A DNA stretch of 5,607 nucleotides from a bacterium (GTDB lineage Bacteria; Patescibacteriota; Microgenomatia; JAADGY01). The notes under the pieces are model-generated. The model ran no database searches. It was given only the letters and a program-made list of their open reading frames with translations, and was not told the origin of the DNA. Shown here in pieces: positions 1 to 5,451 of this stretch. A program made the translations under genes and the position numbers. Position 1 is the stretch's first letter; every line of letters starts with the position of its first letter. The stretch spans positions 1 through 5,607 of the forward strand of contig JAADGY010000039.1 of the NCBI GenBank assembly GCA_013152165.1, given 5' to 3'.

Positions 1-40
1 CTCACCCTAAACCAGATTCTTAATCTTGCGTTGGAGACGG

Positions 41-89
41 TTCGGATTTGCCCTGCACCGCATTTATTCTGGTACAGGGCAAATCCGAA
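41..89. repeat. Long imperfect hairpin H1 (dispersed repeat copy)
   Basis: A perfect 15-bp inverted repeat pairs 41-55 (TTCGGATTTGCCCTG) with 75-89. After one C-A mismatch (56/74) the stem continues for three more pairs (57-59 with 71-73), leaving a loop of about 11 nt. No T-tract follows either arm, so it does not look like a standard intrinsic terminator. Its core is closely related to the hairpin at 2326-2363: the inner arms and the TTCTGGT stretch on the loop side match, and the stem differences fall on paired columns. The last nine bases of the right arm also begin the 25-nt module that recurs at 974-998. It may be a miniature repetitive element or a structured RNA; the sequence alone does not decide. 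Confidence 0.8.
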
Positions 90-105
90 TGTTGCCCACC
101 AGAGG
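81..105. repeat. 25-nt repeat module, copy 1
   Basis: This 25-nt stretch matches 974-998 at 22 of 25 positions; the differences are at offsets 11, 13 and 18. Here it begins inside the right arm of hairpin H1, while the second copy lacks the left arm. The second copy may therefore be a truncated remnant of the same element. Both copies are followed within about 20 nt by heptamer arrays. Confidence 0.7.
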
Positions 106-122
106 GGGAATATAAATTTTTC

Positions 123-173
123 ATTTGAAATTTGAAATTTTTATTCAATTTTAAACTCTAAACTTTAAATGTT
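123..173. repeat. Heptamer repeat arrays upstream of pyrH
   Basis: From 123 to 140 the sequence has exact period 7 (ATTTGAA twice plus ATTT). From 153 to 173 there are three consecutive AAANNNN heptamers: AAACTCT, AAACTTT, AAATGTT. The two blocks are not in the same 7-nt phase. The same heptamer style recurs in every spacer of the window. Confidence 0.7.
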
Positions 174-201
174 AAGTGGTTTGGGAATGGGGAGTTTGGG
201 G

Positions 202-230
202 TTGCAAAAGAGTGGTGTTTGGGTTATTAT
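202..230 (+). promoter_or_regulatory. Predicted sigma-70-type promoter of pyrH
   Basis: A -35-like TTGCAA (202-207, 4/6 to consensus) and a -10-like TATTAT (225-230, 5/6) are separated by exactly 17 nt. The expected start is about 237, only some 6 nt before the ATG at 243. That leaves no room for a Shine-Dalgarno site, so the transcript would be nearly leaderless. It is predicted by eye; this is the best -35/-10 pair in the window. Confidence 0.5.
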
Positions 231-242
231 CTTAATAGTTTT

Positions 243-965
243 ATGGATAAAATAGAGCCGCAATATAAAAGGGTGTTGTTGAAAATAGGGGGTGAGTCGT
301 TATTGGGAAATCGGCAGTACGGAATCAGCCACGAAGCAACTTTGGATGTAGCTGAACAGATAAAAGAGGTGCACAAAATGAAGGTGGGGGTGGCGGTGGT
401 GATTGGGGCCGGCAATATTTTTAGGGGCTTATCGGCGGCTCAAGCAGGCATGGACCGGGCCACGGCTGATTATATGGGAATGTTGGCTACGGTTATGAAC
501 TCGCTGGCTTTGCAGGACGCTTTGGAAAAGATCGAGGTTCCAACCAGGGTAATGACGGCGGTTACAATGCAGCAGGTGGCCGAGCCTTTTATAAGGCGGC
601 GGGCGATAAGGCATATGGAAAAAGGCAGAGTAGTGGTGTTGGGCGCCGGAACCGGCAGTCCGTTTTTTACAACCGATACATCGGCGGCGTTGAGGGCTTT
701 GGAGCTGGGCGTTGATATTTTGTTGAAAGCTACTAAGGTGGATGGCGTATATGACAAAGACCCGACAAAATACCCGGATGCCAAAAAATACGATCGATTG
801 AGTTATCAGGAGGCGATAGTCAAAAACCTTCGGGTTATGGATGGCGAAGCTTTTGTCATGTGCCGGGATAACAAGATGCCGATGCTGGTTTTCAACTTGT
901 TTAAAAAAGGCAATTTGAAGCGGGTTATTTTAGGTGAGAAGATCGGGACGTTGGTTTCTAAGTAA
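243..965 (+). CDS. pyrH: UMP kinase (uridylate kinase)
   Basis: Bacterial UMP kinase of the amino-acid-kinase fold phosphorylates UMP to UDP with ATP in the cytoplasm and feeds UTP/CTP synthesis. The start is taken as ATG 243, giving 240 residues, essentially the family length (E. coli PyrH is 241). A TTG at 219 would add eight residues with no family counterpart and would lie across the predicted promoter. Visible family motifs: LLKIGGESL near residues 12-20, GAGNIFRG at 55-62 (GGGN in E. coli, so one Gly-to-Ala change), ADYMGMLATVMN at 75-86 with the conserved Asp at 76 (UMP-site region), GTGSPFFTTD at 136-145, KATKVDGVY at 162-170, and the C-terminal VMDGEAF and GEKIGTLV stretches. In many bacteria pyrH lies between tsf and frr; neither is seen here and the next gene is unrelated. 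No truncation or frameshift. The stop codon lies inside a 15-nt repeat box (960-974). Confidence 0.97.
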   Translation: MDKIEPQYKRVLLKIGGESLLGNRQYGISHEATLDVAEQIKEVHKMKVGVAVVIGAGNIFRGLSAAQAGMDRATADYMGMLATVMNSLALQDALEKIEVPTRVMTAVTMQQVAEPFIRRRAIRHMEKGRVVVLGAGTGSPFFTTDTSAALRALELGVDILLKATKVDGVYDKDPTKYPDAKKYDRLSYQEAIVKNLRVMDGEAFVMCRDNKMPMLVFNLFKKGNLKRVILGEKIGTLVSK

Positions 966-974
966 TAAGATAAA
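960..974 (+). repeat. 15-nt box AAGTAATAAGATAAA, copy 1
   Basis: The box overlaps the last codons of pyrH: its AAG TAA TAA reads as the final Lys codon and two tandem stops. An identical copy lies at 2464-2478, and close variants lie at 2135-2149 and 5589-5603. A heptamer array follows three of the four copies; the fourth is at the window end. Confidence 0.65.
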
Positions 975-998
975 AATCCGAATATCGCCCGCCAGAGG
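974..998. repeat. 25-nt repeat module, copy 2
   Basis: It matches 81-105 at 22 of 25 positions. It starts with the same nine bases as the right arm of hairpin H1 but has no matching left arm here; a 15-nt box precedes it instead. Local pairing is limited to a weak 4-bp CGCC/GGCG hairpin with no T-run, so it offers no convincing terminator for pyrH. Confidence 0.65.
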
Positions 999-1007
999 CG
1001 CGGAGAG

Positions 1008-1035
1008 AAATTCTAAATTCGAAGCTCCAAACTGT
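1008..1035. repeat. AAANNNN heptamer array (four units)
   Basis: Four in-phase heptamers: AAATTCT, AAATTCG, AAGCTCC (one A changed) and AAACTGT. The 24 nt at 1008-1031 are identical to 2156-2179 in the next spacer, so this is a shared sequence and not just similar base composition. Confidence 0.75.
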
Positions 1036-1122
1036 TCAATTTTAGGAATGAAAGAAAAAAGGCAGAAAAACCAAAAGGAGTCTGGAGGGTAAGGGATGTG
1101 GTTTTGGAGGTGTGGATTGAGC

Positions 1123-1128
1123 TACAAT
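1123..1128 (+). promoter_or_regulatory. -10-like element of the LCP gene (leaderless spacing)
   Basis: TACAAT (5/6 to TATAAT) ends six nt before ATG 1135, which puts the expected transcript start on the A of that ATG. No good -35 is found 15-19 nt upstream (the sequence there is G/T-rich), so the call rests on the hexamer and on the matching spacing at the third gene. Confidence 0.4.
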
Positions 1129-1134
1129 AAGGAT

Positions 1135-2133
1135 ATGGATTTAAGGCGCTGGTTAATTCAAGTAGGGTCTTGGCTTATTTTTGGGCTGTTTGGGCTTATT
1201 ATCACGCTGATTTTGATGGTTTTAATCGGAATGTATAGTTGGTACCACATTATGGTTAAAGGCTCCTACATCAAAAACGATTTGGGGAGGGTGAATGTTT
1301 TGGTTTTGGGCAAGGGCGATAAAGACCACCAGGCGGCTGATTTAACTGATACGATTATGCTGGTTTCAATAAACTTGTTTGCTCCTAAGGTGACGATGAT
1401 TTCCCTGCCTAGAGATTTATGGGATAAAAAGCTGGAAGCTAAGATCAATAGTTTTTATTATTGGGGCAAGCAAAAAAGCCCTGATTATCTTGATTGGACC
1501 AAAAAACAAATGGGGAGGGTGGTCGGCGTGCCGATCGATTATGCAATGGTGGTGGATTTCAATGATTTAGAAAAGATAATTGATGATTTGGGGGGTGTTT
1601 GGGTGAGGGTTGAAAAGGGGTTTGACGACTATCTATACCCGATAAAGGGGAAAGAGAATGTTTATCCTATATCCGAAAGGTATGAGCATGTTTCTTTTAA
1701 AGCTGGTTGGCAGAAGATGAGCGGGCAAAGAGCCTTGGTGTTTGTTCGGTCCAGGCATGCACAGGGGGATGAGGGGAGCGATTTTGCTCGAGCCAGGCGG
1801 CAGCAGCTGTTAATCCGGTCAATAGTTAACCAAGTATTAAATAATCGAGAGGTTTATTTTAAAAGACCCCAAAAGGGGTTTGAGTTGTTGATGGGCTGGT
1901 GGGGGCTGGTGGAGACTGATATGAGTTTGAAGGATTTGATCGGGCTGGGGACTAAATTTGGCTGGCAGGTGATGAAAAACGGCGGGAAGGTTAAAATCAG
2001 AACTGTGGCTTTTGATAAAGATTCGCCTCAGCTGGAGGCGGAGAAAATAGATGTTTTTGGGGAAAGGGTTTGGGTGCTGCAAATAAAGGAGGGGTTTCAA
2101 GAGAAGATAAGGCAGGAGATAGGTAATAAGTAA
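1135..2133 (+). CDS. LCP (LytR-CpsA-Psr) family glycopolymer transferase
   Basis: LCP enzymes sit in the membrane with the catalytic domain outside and transfer lipid-linked glycopolymers (teichoic acids, capsule or similar) onto peptidoglycan or proteins. From ATG 1135 the protein has 332 residues: a short basic N-terminus (MDLRRWL), one membrane helix at about 13-37, then the LCP domain. Family signatures: VNVLVLG (53-59), the Asp-containing LTDTIML (70-76), LPRD (91-94), KINS (103-106), DLGGVWV (151-157), the Arg-rich VRSRH (204-208), then Asp216 and RARRQQ (219-224). These correspond to the conserved Asp/Arg residues that hold the pyrophosphate head group and Mg. An in-frame ATG at 1096 is preceded by GGAGGG with 6-nt spacing and would add 13 residues rich in Trp/Cys; it is a real alternative. 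ATG 1135 is preferred because its N-terminus looks typical and a -10-like hexamer abuts it. The substrate cannot be told. No neighbouring glycan genes are visible. Confidence 0.9.
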   Translation: MDLRRWLIQVGSWLIFGLFGLIITLILMVLIGMYSWYHIMVKGSYIKNDLGRVNVLVLGKGDKDHQAADLTDTIMLVSINLFAPKVTMISLPRDLWDKKLEAKINSFYYWGKQKSPDYLDWTKKQMGRVVGVPIDYAMVVDFNDLEKIIDDLGGVWVRVEKGFDDYLYPIKGKENVYPISERYEHVSFKAGWQKMSGQRALVFVRSRHAQGDEGSDFARARRQQLLIRSIVNQVLNNREVYFKRPQKGFELLMGWWGLVETDMSLKDLIGLGTKFGWQVMKNGGKVKIRTVAFDKDSPQLEAEKIDVFGERVWVLQIKEGFQEKIRQEIGNK

Positions 2134-2134
2134 G

Positions 2135-2149
2135 AGGTAATGAGATACA
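2135..2149 (+). repeat. 15-nt box, divergent copy 2
   Basis: AGGTAATGAGATACA differs from copy 1 at three positions, one of which (G at offset 8) is shared with the copy at 5589-5603. It begins one base after the LCP stop codon, and its last base is the first A of the following heptamer array. The LCP gene end (2121-2133) also reads GGTAATAAGTAAG, a partial tandem echo of the box. Confidence 0.5.
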
Positions 2150-2215
2150 AATCCTAAATTCTAAATTCGAAGCTCCAAATAAATCCTAAATTCTAAATAA
2201 CAAATACTAAACCAT
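2149..2215. repeat. Longest AAANNNN heptamer array (four plus five units)
   Basis: Four heptamers fill 2149-2176 (AAATCCT, AAATTCT, AAATTCG, AAGCTCC). A 4-nt AAAT spacer follows, then five more fill 2181-2215 (AAATCCT, AAATTCT, AAATAAC, AAATACT, AAACCAT). The 18 nt at 2149-2166 recur exactly at 2181-2198, a direct repeat with 32-nt period. The block 2156-2179 is identical to 1008-1031. Confidence 0.8.
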
Positions 2216-2292
2216 CCGCCTTCAGTGAGAAAGTGCTAATTTTCAAACCTAACCTTTAAAAAACCCTGGGGCTGCTAGAATAGTTAAAAGTT

Positions 2293-2328
2293 CAACCCGG
2301 CACCAGAGCACAGCACGGTGCTGGGTTG
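2293..2328. repeat. Hairpin H2a
   Basis: A 12-bp stem pairs 2293-2304 (CAACCCGGCACC) with 2317-2328 (GGTGCTGGGTTG). It has one G-T wobble (2299/2322) and a 12-nt loop. Its last three bases are also the first three of hairpin H2b, so the two cannot both form at full length. No T-tract follows on the plus strand. Confidence 0.7.
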
Positions 2329-2363
2329 CCCCGAACTTGTACTTTTGTTCTGGTTCGGGGCAA
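2326..2363. repeat. Hairpin H2b, relative of H1
   Basis: A perfect 11-bp stem pairs 2326-2336 (TTGCCCCGAAC) with 2353-2363, around a 16-nt loop. Positions 2348-2364 match 67-83 of H1 at 15 of 17 bases, and the left arms match at 9 of 11. All four stem differences sit in paired columns: H1 T54-A76 becomes C2332-G2357, and the H1 C56/A74 mismatch becomes the pair A2334-T2355. Heptamers start inside its 3' end. Confidence 0.75.
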
Positions 2364-2402
2364 AGTGCAAAGTGCAAAGTTACAGTTTAAAGTTTAAAGT
2401 TA
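2362..2402. repeat. AAAGTNN heptamer array
   Basis: AAAGTGC occurs twice, followed by AAAGTTA (2362-2382). A 6-nt CAGTTT shifts the phase by one, then AAAGTTT and AAAGTTA follow (2389-2402). The array grows directly out of the right arm of hairpin H2b. Confidence 0.7.
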
Positions 2403-2463
2403 TTTTTGACAGATCTCGTTAGTGATGGCGCAGCCTGAAAGGCCGTTTTCGGAAGGTGGAGAG

Positions 2464-2478
2464 AAGTAATAAGATAAA
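2464..2478 (+). repeat. 15-nt box AAGTAATAAGATAAA, copy 3
   Basis: It is identical to the copy that carries the pyrH stop codon. Here it closes a short open frame that begins at ATG 2425 (14 codons, also ending Lys-stop-stop). A heptamer array begins two bases later. Confidence 0.65.
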
Positions 2479-2479
2479 G

Positions 2480-2514
2480 AAATGTCAAAACTCAAATGTC
2501 AAATGTCAAAACTG
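2480..2514. repeat. AAATGTC heptamer array (five units in phase)
   Basis: Five consecutive in-phase heptamers: AAATGTC, AAAACTC, AAATGTC, AAATGTC, AAAACTG. This is the cleanest array in the window, with AAA at the start of every unit. Its last unit forms the outer left arm of the palindromic structure that follows. Confidence 0.8.
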
Positions 2515-2550
2515 CCCGACTCGCGTCGACGCGAGCTTAAGGCGGGCGGT
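2511..2550. repeat. GC-rich palindrome with outer stem
   Basis: A perfect 16-nt palindrome (CTCGCGTCGACGCGAG, 2520-2535) lies inside an 8-bp outer stem of 2511-2518 with 2543-2550, which includes one T-G wobble. One base is bulged on the left and seven (CTTAAGG) on the right. As RNA it would fold into a long, nearly continuous hairpin; as DNA it could bind a dimeric protein. No T-tract follows, so a classical terminator is not supported. Confidence 0.7.
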
Positions 2551-2671
2551 TCAAATTAAAGGACAATCTTTTCCCTTTCTTAAGTAAATCCCTTTCCGGG
2601 GGGATTGGCCCGGGGTTGAGAGGGGGAGACTGATCTGGCGGTGTGATGGAAGTGGGCGGCCTATACAAAAC

Positions 2672-2700
2672 TTCAAGGTTTGGGGATTTTATTGTATGAT
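2672..2700 (+). promoter_or_regulatory. Predicted leaderless promoter of the binding-protein gene
   Basis: TATGAT (2695-2700, 5/6 to the -10 consensus) ends exactly six nt before ATG 2707, so the predicted start is the A of the ATG. A weak -35 candidate, TTCAAG (2672-2677, 3/6), lies 17 nt upstream. No Shine-Dalgarno sequence is present at a useful distance from the ATG. Confidence 0.45.
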
Positions 2701-2706
2701 ATTGAT

Positions 2707-5451
2707 ATGGCGGATGATCCAATTAAAAAACCGGCGGTCAACGACAGCGGCAATCAGCCGGACCCTGACCCACCAAAAATGACGCCTTTGCTGCCGACAC
2801 AGCCAAAGATTAATGAGGGTGTTGGAGCAGATGCGCCGGCGAGTAACACTCAAGATACTGTTTCACCGCCTGCTGTTAATGACGTTAGCGATGTATTAAA
2901 GGAAAAGCCAGCCGAAAAGAAACCTGAAAAATTAGAAATTGATGATTTGAAAGGTAGTGCGGGTGATCAAACAAGTATGCCAAGCGGCTTGTTAGAAGTC
3001 GTGGATGATAGCGCCCCAGCGGATAAAAAGACAGCCGAAGGAACAGATGATGATAAGGCTAAGCTTGATAACAAAAGGTCGGCCAACGATGCAGGCGCAG
3101 GCGCGGCTTCGGGCGAACAATCGCCCAAAAAAAATATTGTTTTAAATCCGAGCGGTTTAAGCGACAATTTATTATGGGCCGGCGGCAAAAAAACTGAAGG
3201 TGTTAAAGCAGAAAATGAATCAGAAGAGAAAAAGCAGTCTGAACCTTTATCATTAAACAGCGATAAGAAAGAGCAGTCCAAGCCAAGCGTTCCCAATCAA
3301 CCTCAGCCGGCGGCCGGGCCTGTTAAAGGTGATGATTTTGTAAAAGAAGCTAAACAAGAGACTCTGGGCCAGCCGCCGATTTCTGATGGCGGGGCTGATG
3401 CAATTAAGCCTAAAGCTAAAGATAAGCCGGCAGGAGCAGATTTGAGTAAAGACGGCAAGCCGAGCAAAGATGTTGATGATGATGATTTGGGGCTGGAGCC
3501 TGAAGATTTCCAGGGAGGCGGGCTGTCATCGCCGACTTATGATTTTGGTGATGAGGGAGAATCTGAAACCGGCGGTTTTTGGGGAAAGCCGGTAGAAGAG
3601 AGCCAGCAAAAGCCAGGCCAAGATTCTAAACCGAAGCTGCCCGGGTCCAGCCAACCAGATGGGGTTGGCCAAGAAAAAAAAGCTGCTGAACCGGCGGAAA
3701 CACCAATTAAAGAGGCTCCAAAAGTAGATGAAGAGCATTTAACGCCAGAGGCGGGGCTAAGCGGCCAAGCGGCGGGGGAGGTTGAAGCGCCGGAAGGAGC
3801 CGGTTTAACTGGAGCAATGGAGGCAGAAAAAACGGCCGGCGCCGGTGACGCTATGACAGACATGAATGAAGATGTGGCAAAGGATAGAGCTGTTAACGTA
3901 GACGAAAAGGAAAACCAGCCAGCCCAGTCTCCGGCTGTGGAGAGGGCAGAGCCGGAAACAGAGAGCGGAGCCGGGGAAGTTCCGGCGGCCAGCCAAGCTT
4001 TAGACAACTCTGCTGAAACGGCAGAAGATACCGCCTTAAAAGATGGGGGCGGCCAGCCTCCAGACACTAATGACAGTTTGCCATCAGCGGCCAAGGAGCC
4101 GCCTAAAAGGCCTAGGAAATGGCTAAGGTGGCTGAGTTTTGGTTTAGCAATTTTGATTGTGGCCGGCAGTCTTTTTTTTGTATGGCAAAAGGTGGTTAAT
4201 AAATCTGGCTCTGAAAAACGGCCGGAGTTAACCAAGACGGCCCAGCCAAAAAAAGGGGGCGGTAAATTAGTCTATTGGGGATTGTGGGAAAGCGCCCAGA
4301 TAATCAATCCTGTGTTGGCTAAGTTCACAAAGGAAACCGGTATTCAAGTTGAGTATGTCCAAAAGAACCCCCGCGATTACCGATTGGCTTTAGAAAATGC
4401 TATTAAAGAGGGCAATGGGCCTGATGTTTTTAGGTTTCATAATACCTGGGTGCCGATGCTGAAAGAAGAGCTGGATGATCTGCCCTCGGATGTTTACTCG
4501 GCTGAGGAGTTTGCCCAGGTGTTTTATCCGGTGGCGGTGAAGGATTTAACTTGGCAGGGGCGGCTGAAAGGGGTGCCGCTGGAGATTGACGGCTTAGTGC
4601 TGTTTTATAACAAAGACTTGCTGGCAAAGGCAGGTTTGGGGAATGACTTGCCGACTAACTGGGATCAGCTGGCAAGGTATGCTCGGCAGTTGACGGAGTA
4701 TACGGACAGCGGACAGATTAAGGTTGCCGGGGCGGCGCTGGGAACGGTCAACAATGTTGATCATTGGAGCGATATTTTGGGGTTGATGTTTTATCAAAAC
4801 GGCGTAGAGATGGATAAGTTAGATACCAGCATTGACAGCCAGGGCAGGAATTTAGCGGCTGATGTTTTGCGCTACTATACTCATTTTGTTAAGTTGTCAT
4901 CGCCGGTGTGGAGCAAAGATTTGCCGCCGTCAACGGCGATGTTTGCCTCTGGAAGGCTGGTTTTTTATTTCGGCCCCAGCTGGCGGGCGTTTGAGTTTGG
5001 AAAAAACGGTATAAATTTTGGGATAATGAATGTGCCTAAAATTCCCGGCGATAATTCCGAGTGGGCCAGCTATTGGGCAGAAGGAGTGTCGGCTACATCG
5101 AAATCTAAAAAACAAGCTTGGCGGCTGGTTAAGTTTTTAAGCCAGCCGGAAAATCTGCGTTTGTTTGCTGATGAAGCTAAAAAGAATCGATTATTTGGAG
5201 AGCCCTACCCTAGGCGCGATATGAAAGAGGAGCTGGCTAAAGATCCATATTTAAGCTCCATGGCCCAAGCGGCTGATAATATGAAGAGTTATTATTTTGC
5301 GTCGTTTACTTATGACCAGGGCCTAAACGATAGGATTAATGATGCGCTTGGGTTGGGAGTAAACCAAGTGCTGGCAGGCAAAGAGCCGGAGCAGATAATC
5401 GGCCAGGTCAAGTCTAAGATGGATAAGATATTGGGGAATTATACTAAATAA
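2707..5451 (+). CDS. Membrane-tethered ABC solute-binding protein with long disordered N-tail
   Basis: This gene encodes 914 residues from ATG 2707. Residues 1-470 are low-complexity, rich in Asp, Glu, Lys, Pro, Ala, Gly, Ser and Gln, with few aromatics, and are judged disordered. A basic stretch (KRPRKWLRW, about 467-475) leads into one membrane helix at about 476-493. A short basic linker follows, then a family 1 extracellular solute-binding domain (about 519-914), near the usual 400-residue size. Domain signs: VYWGLWES at the first strand, FTKETGIQVEYV, GPDVFRF (571-577), the GVPLEIDGLVLFYNKDLL block (622-639), PTNWDQLARYA, FASGRLVFYFGPSW and a C-terminal helical region. This family binds sugars or other small solutes for ABC importers; the ligand cannot be told. 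The protein has no cysteine, so it cannot be a lipoprotein, and no cleavable signal peptide is seen. With the binding domain outside, the tail must be cytoplasmic. No permease or ATPase gene lies beside it. An in-frame TTG at 2680 would add nine residues and overlap the promoter. The domain call is firm; the tail's function is unknown. Confidence 0.88.
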   Translation: MADDPIKKPAVNDSGNQPDPDPPKMTPLLPTQPKINEGVGADAPASNTQDTVSPPAVNDVSDVLKEKPAEKKPEKLEIDDLKGSAGDQTSMPSGLLEVVDDSAPADKKTAEGTDDDKAKLDNKRSANDAGAGAASGEQSPKKNIVLNPSGLSDNLLWAGGKKTEGVKAENESEEKKQSEPLSLNSDKKEQSKPSVPNQPQPAAGPVKGDDFVKEAKQETLGQPPISDGGADAIKPKAKDKPAGADLSKDGKPSKDVDDDDLGLEPEDFQGGGLSSPTYDFGDEGESETGGFWGKPVEESQQKPGQDSKPKLPGSSQPDGVGQEKKAAEPAETPIKEAPKVDEEHLTPEAGLSGQAAGEVEAPEGAGLTGAMEAEKTAGAGDAMTDMNEDVAKDRAVNVDEKENQPAQSPAVERAEPETESGAGEVPAASQALDNSAETAEDTALKDGGGQPPDTNDSLPSAAKEPPKRPRKWLRWLSFGLAILIVAGSLFFVWQKVVNKSGSEKRPELTKTAQPKKGGGKLVYWGLWESAQIINPVLAKFTKETGIQVEYVQKNPRDYRLALENAIKEGNGPDVFRFHNTWVPMLKEELDDLPSDVYSAEEFAQVFYPVAVKDLTWQGRLKGVPLEIDGLVLFYNKDLLAKAGLGNDLPTNWDQLARYARQLTEYTDSGQIKVAGAALGTVNNVDHWSDILGLMFYQNGVEMDKLDTSIDSQGRNLAADVLRYYTHFVKLSSPVWSKDLPPSTAMFASGRLVFYFGPSWRAFEFGKNGINFGIMNVPKIPGDNSEWASYWAEGVSATSKSKKQAWRLVKFLSQPENLRLFADEAKKNRLFGEPYPRRDMKEELAKDPYLSSMAQAADNMKSYYFASFTYDQGLNDRINDALGLGVNQVLAGKEPEQIIGQVKSKMDKILGNYTK

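Larger units (their letters stand above)
2134..2706. other. 573-nt gene-free spacer built of repeats
   Basis: No convincing gene, tRNA or known riboswitch was recognised. Contents in order: box copy 2 and the long heptamer array (to 2215); a stretch without recognised structure (2216-2292); two abutting hairpins (2293-2363); a second heptamer array (2362-2402); a stretch with an ATG-initiated 14-codon frame ending at box copy 3 (2425-2469); box (2464-2478); third heptamer array (2480-2514); a GC-rich palindromic structure (2511-2550); a pyrimidine-rich then G-rich stretch with a 6-bp AATCCC/GGGATT hairpin (2587-2606); and the promoter region of the next gene. The short open frames are taken as chance. 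Confidence 0.7.

Noticed and set aside
1..135. An open frame running from the window edge to a TGA at 133-135 (44 codons) that could be the end of an upstream gene.
   Set aside because: It runs straight through hairpin H1 and the 25-nt repeat module, its translation matches no family I recognise, and the other two forward frames stop at 8-10 and 21-23.
183..223. A cluster of G-runs just before and across the pyrH promoter, considered as a G-quadruplex.
   Set aside because: Only three runs (183-185, 189-192, 198-201) are close together; the fourth is 19 nt away. Coding-strand G richness is general in this window.
2406..2411. A perfect TTGACA -35 hexamer.
   Set aside because: No -10-like sequence lies 15-19 nt downstream, where the DNA is GC-rich.
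2411..2460. Possible riboswitch or small structured RNA between the heptamer arrays.
   Set aside because: Only a 4-bp GCCT/AGGC stem was found, and no conserved core of a known riboswitch class could be matched.
2425..2469. A 14-codon frame, ATG to TAA, ending in a box identical to the pyrH gene end.
   Set aside because: It is too short, has no ribosome site and no aligned -10 element. The Lys-stop ending is explained by the repeat box.
2587..2655. G-rich stretch with an AATCCC/GGGATT hairpin, considered as a terminator or G-quadruplex.
   Set aside because: The stem is only 6 bp with no T-tract, and the fourth G-run is too distant for a compact quadruplex.
2537..2722. A 61-residue minus-strand open frame rich in proline.
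   Set aside because: It spans the palindrome arm, a G-rich stretch and the promoter of the next gene. It looks like repeat-derived noise, with no family resemblance.
3537..4235. A 232-residue open frame on the minus strand.
   Set aside because: It lies opposite the disordered tail of the binding protein. The Pro/Ala/Ser-rich antisense translation is what codon bias there would produce by chance; no domain or start signal supports it.
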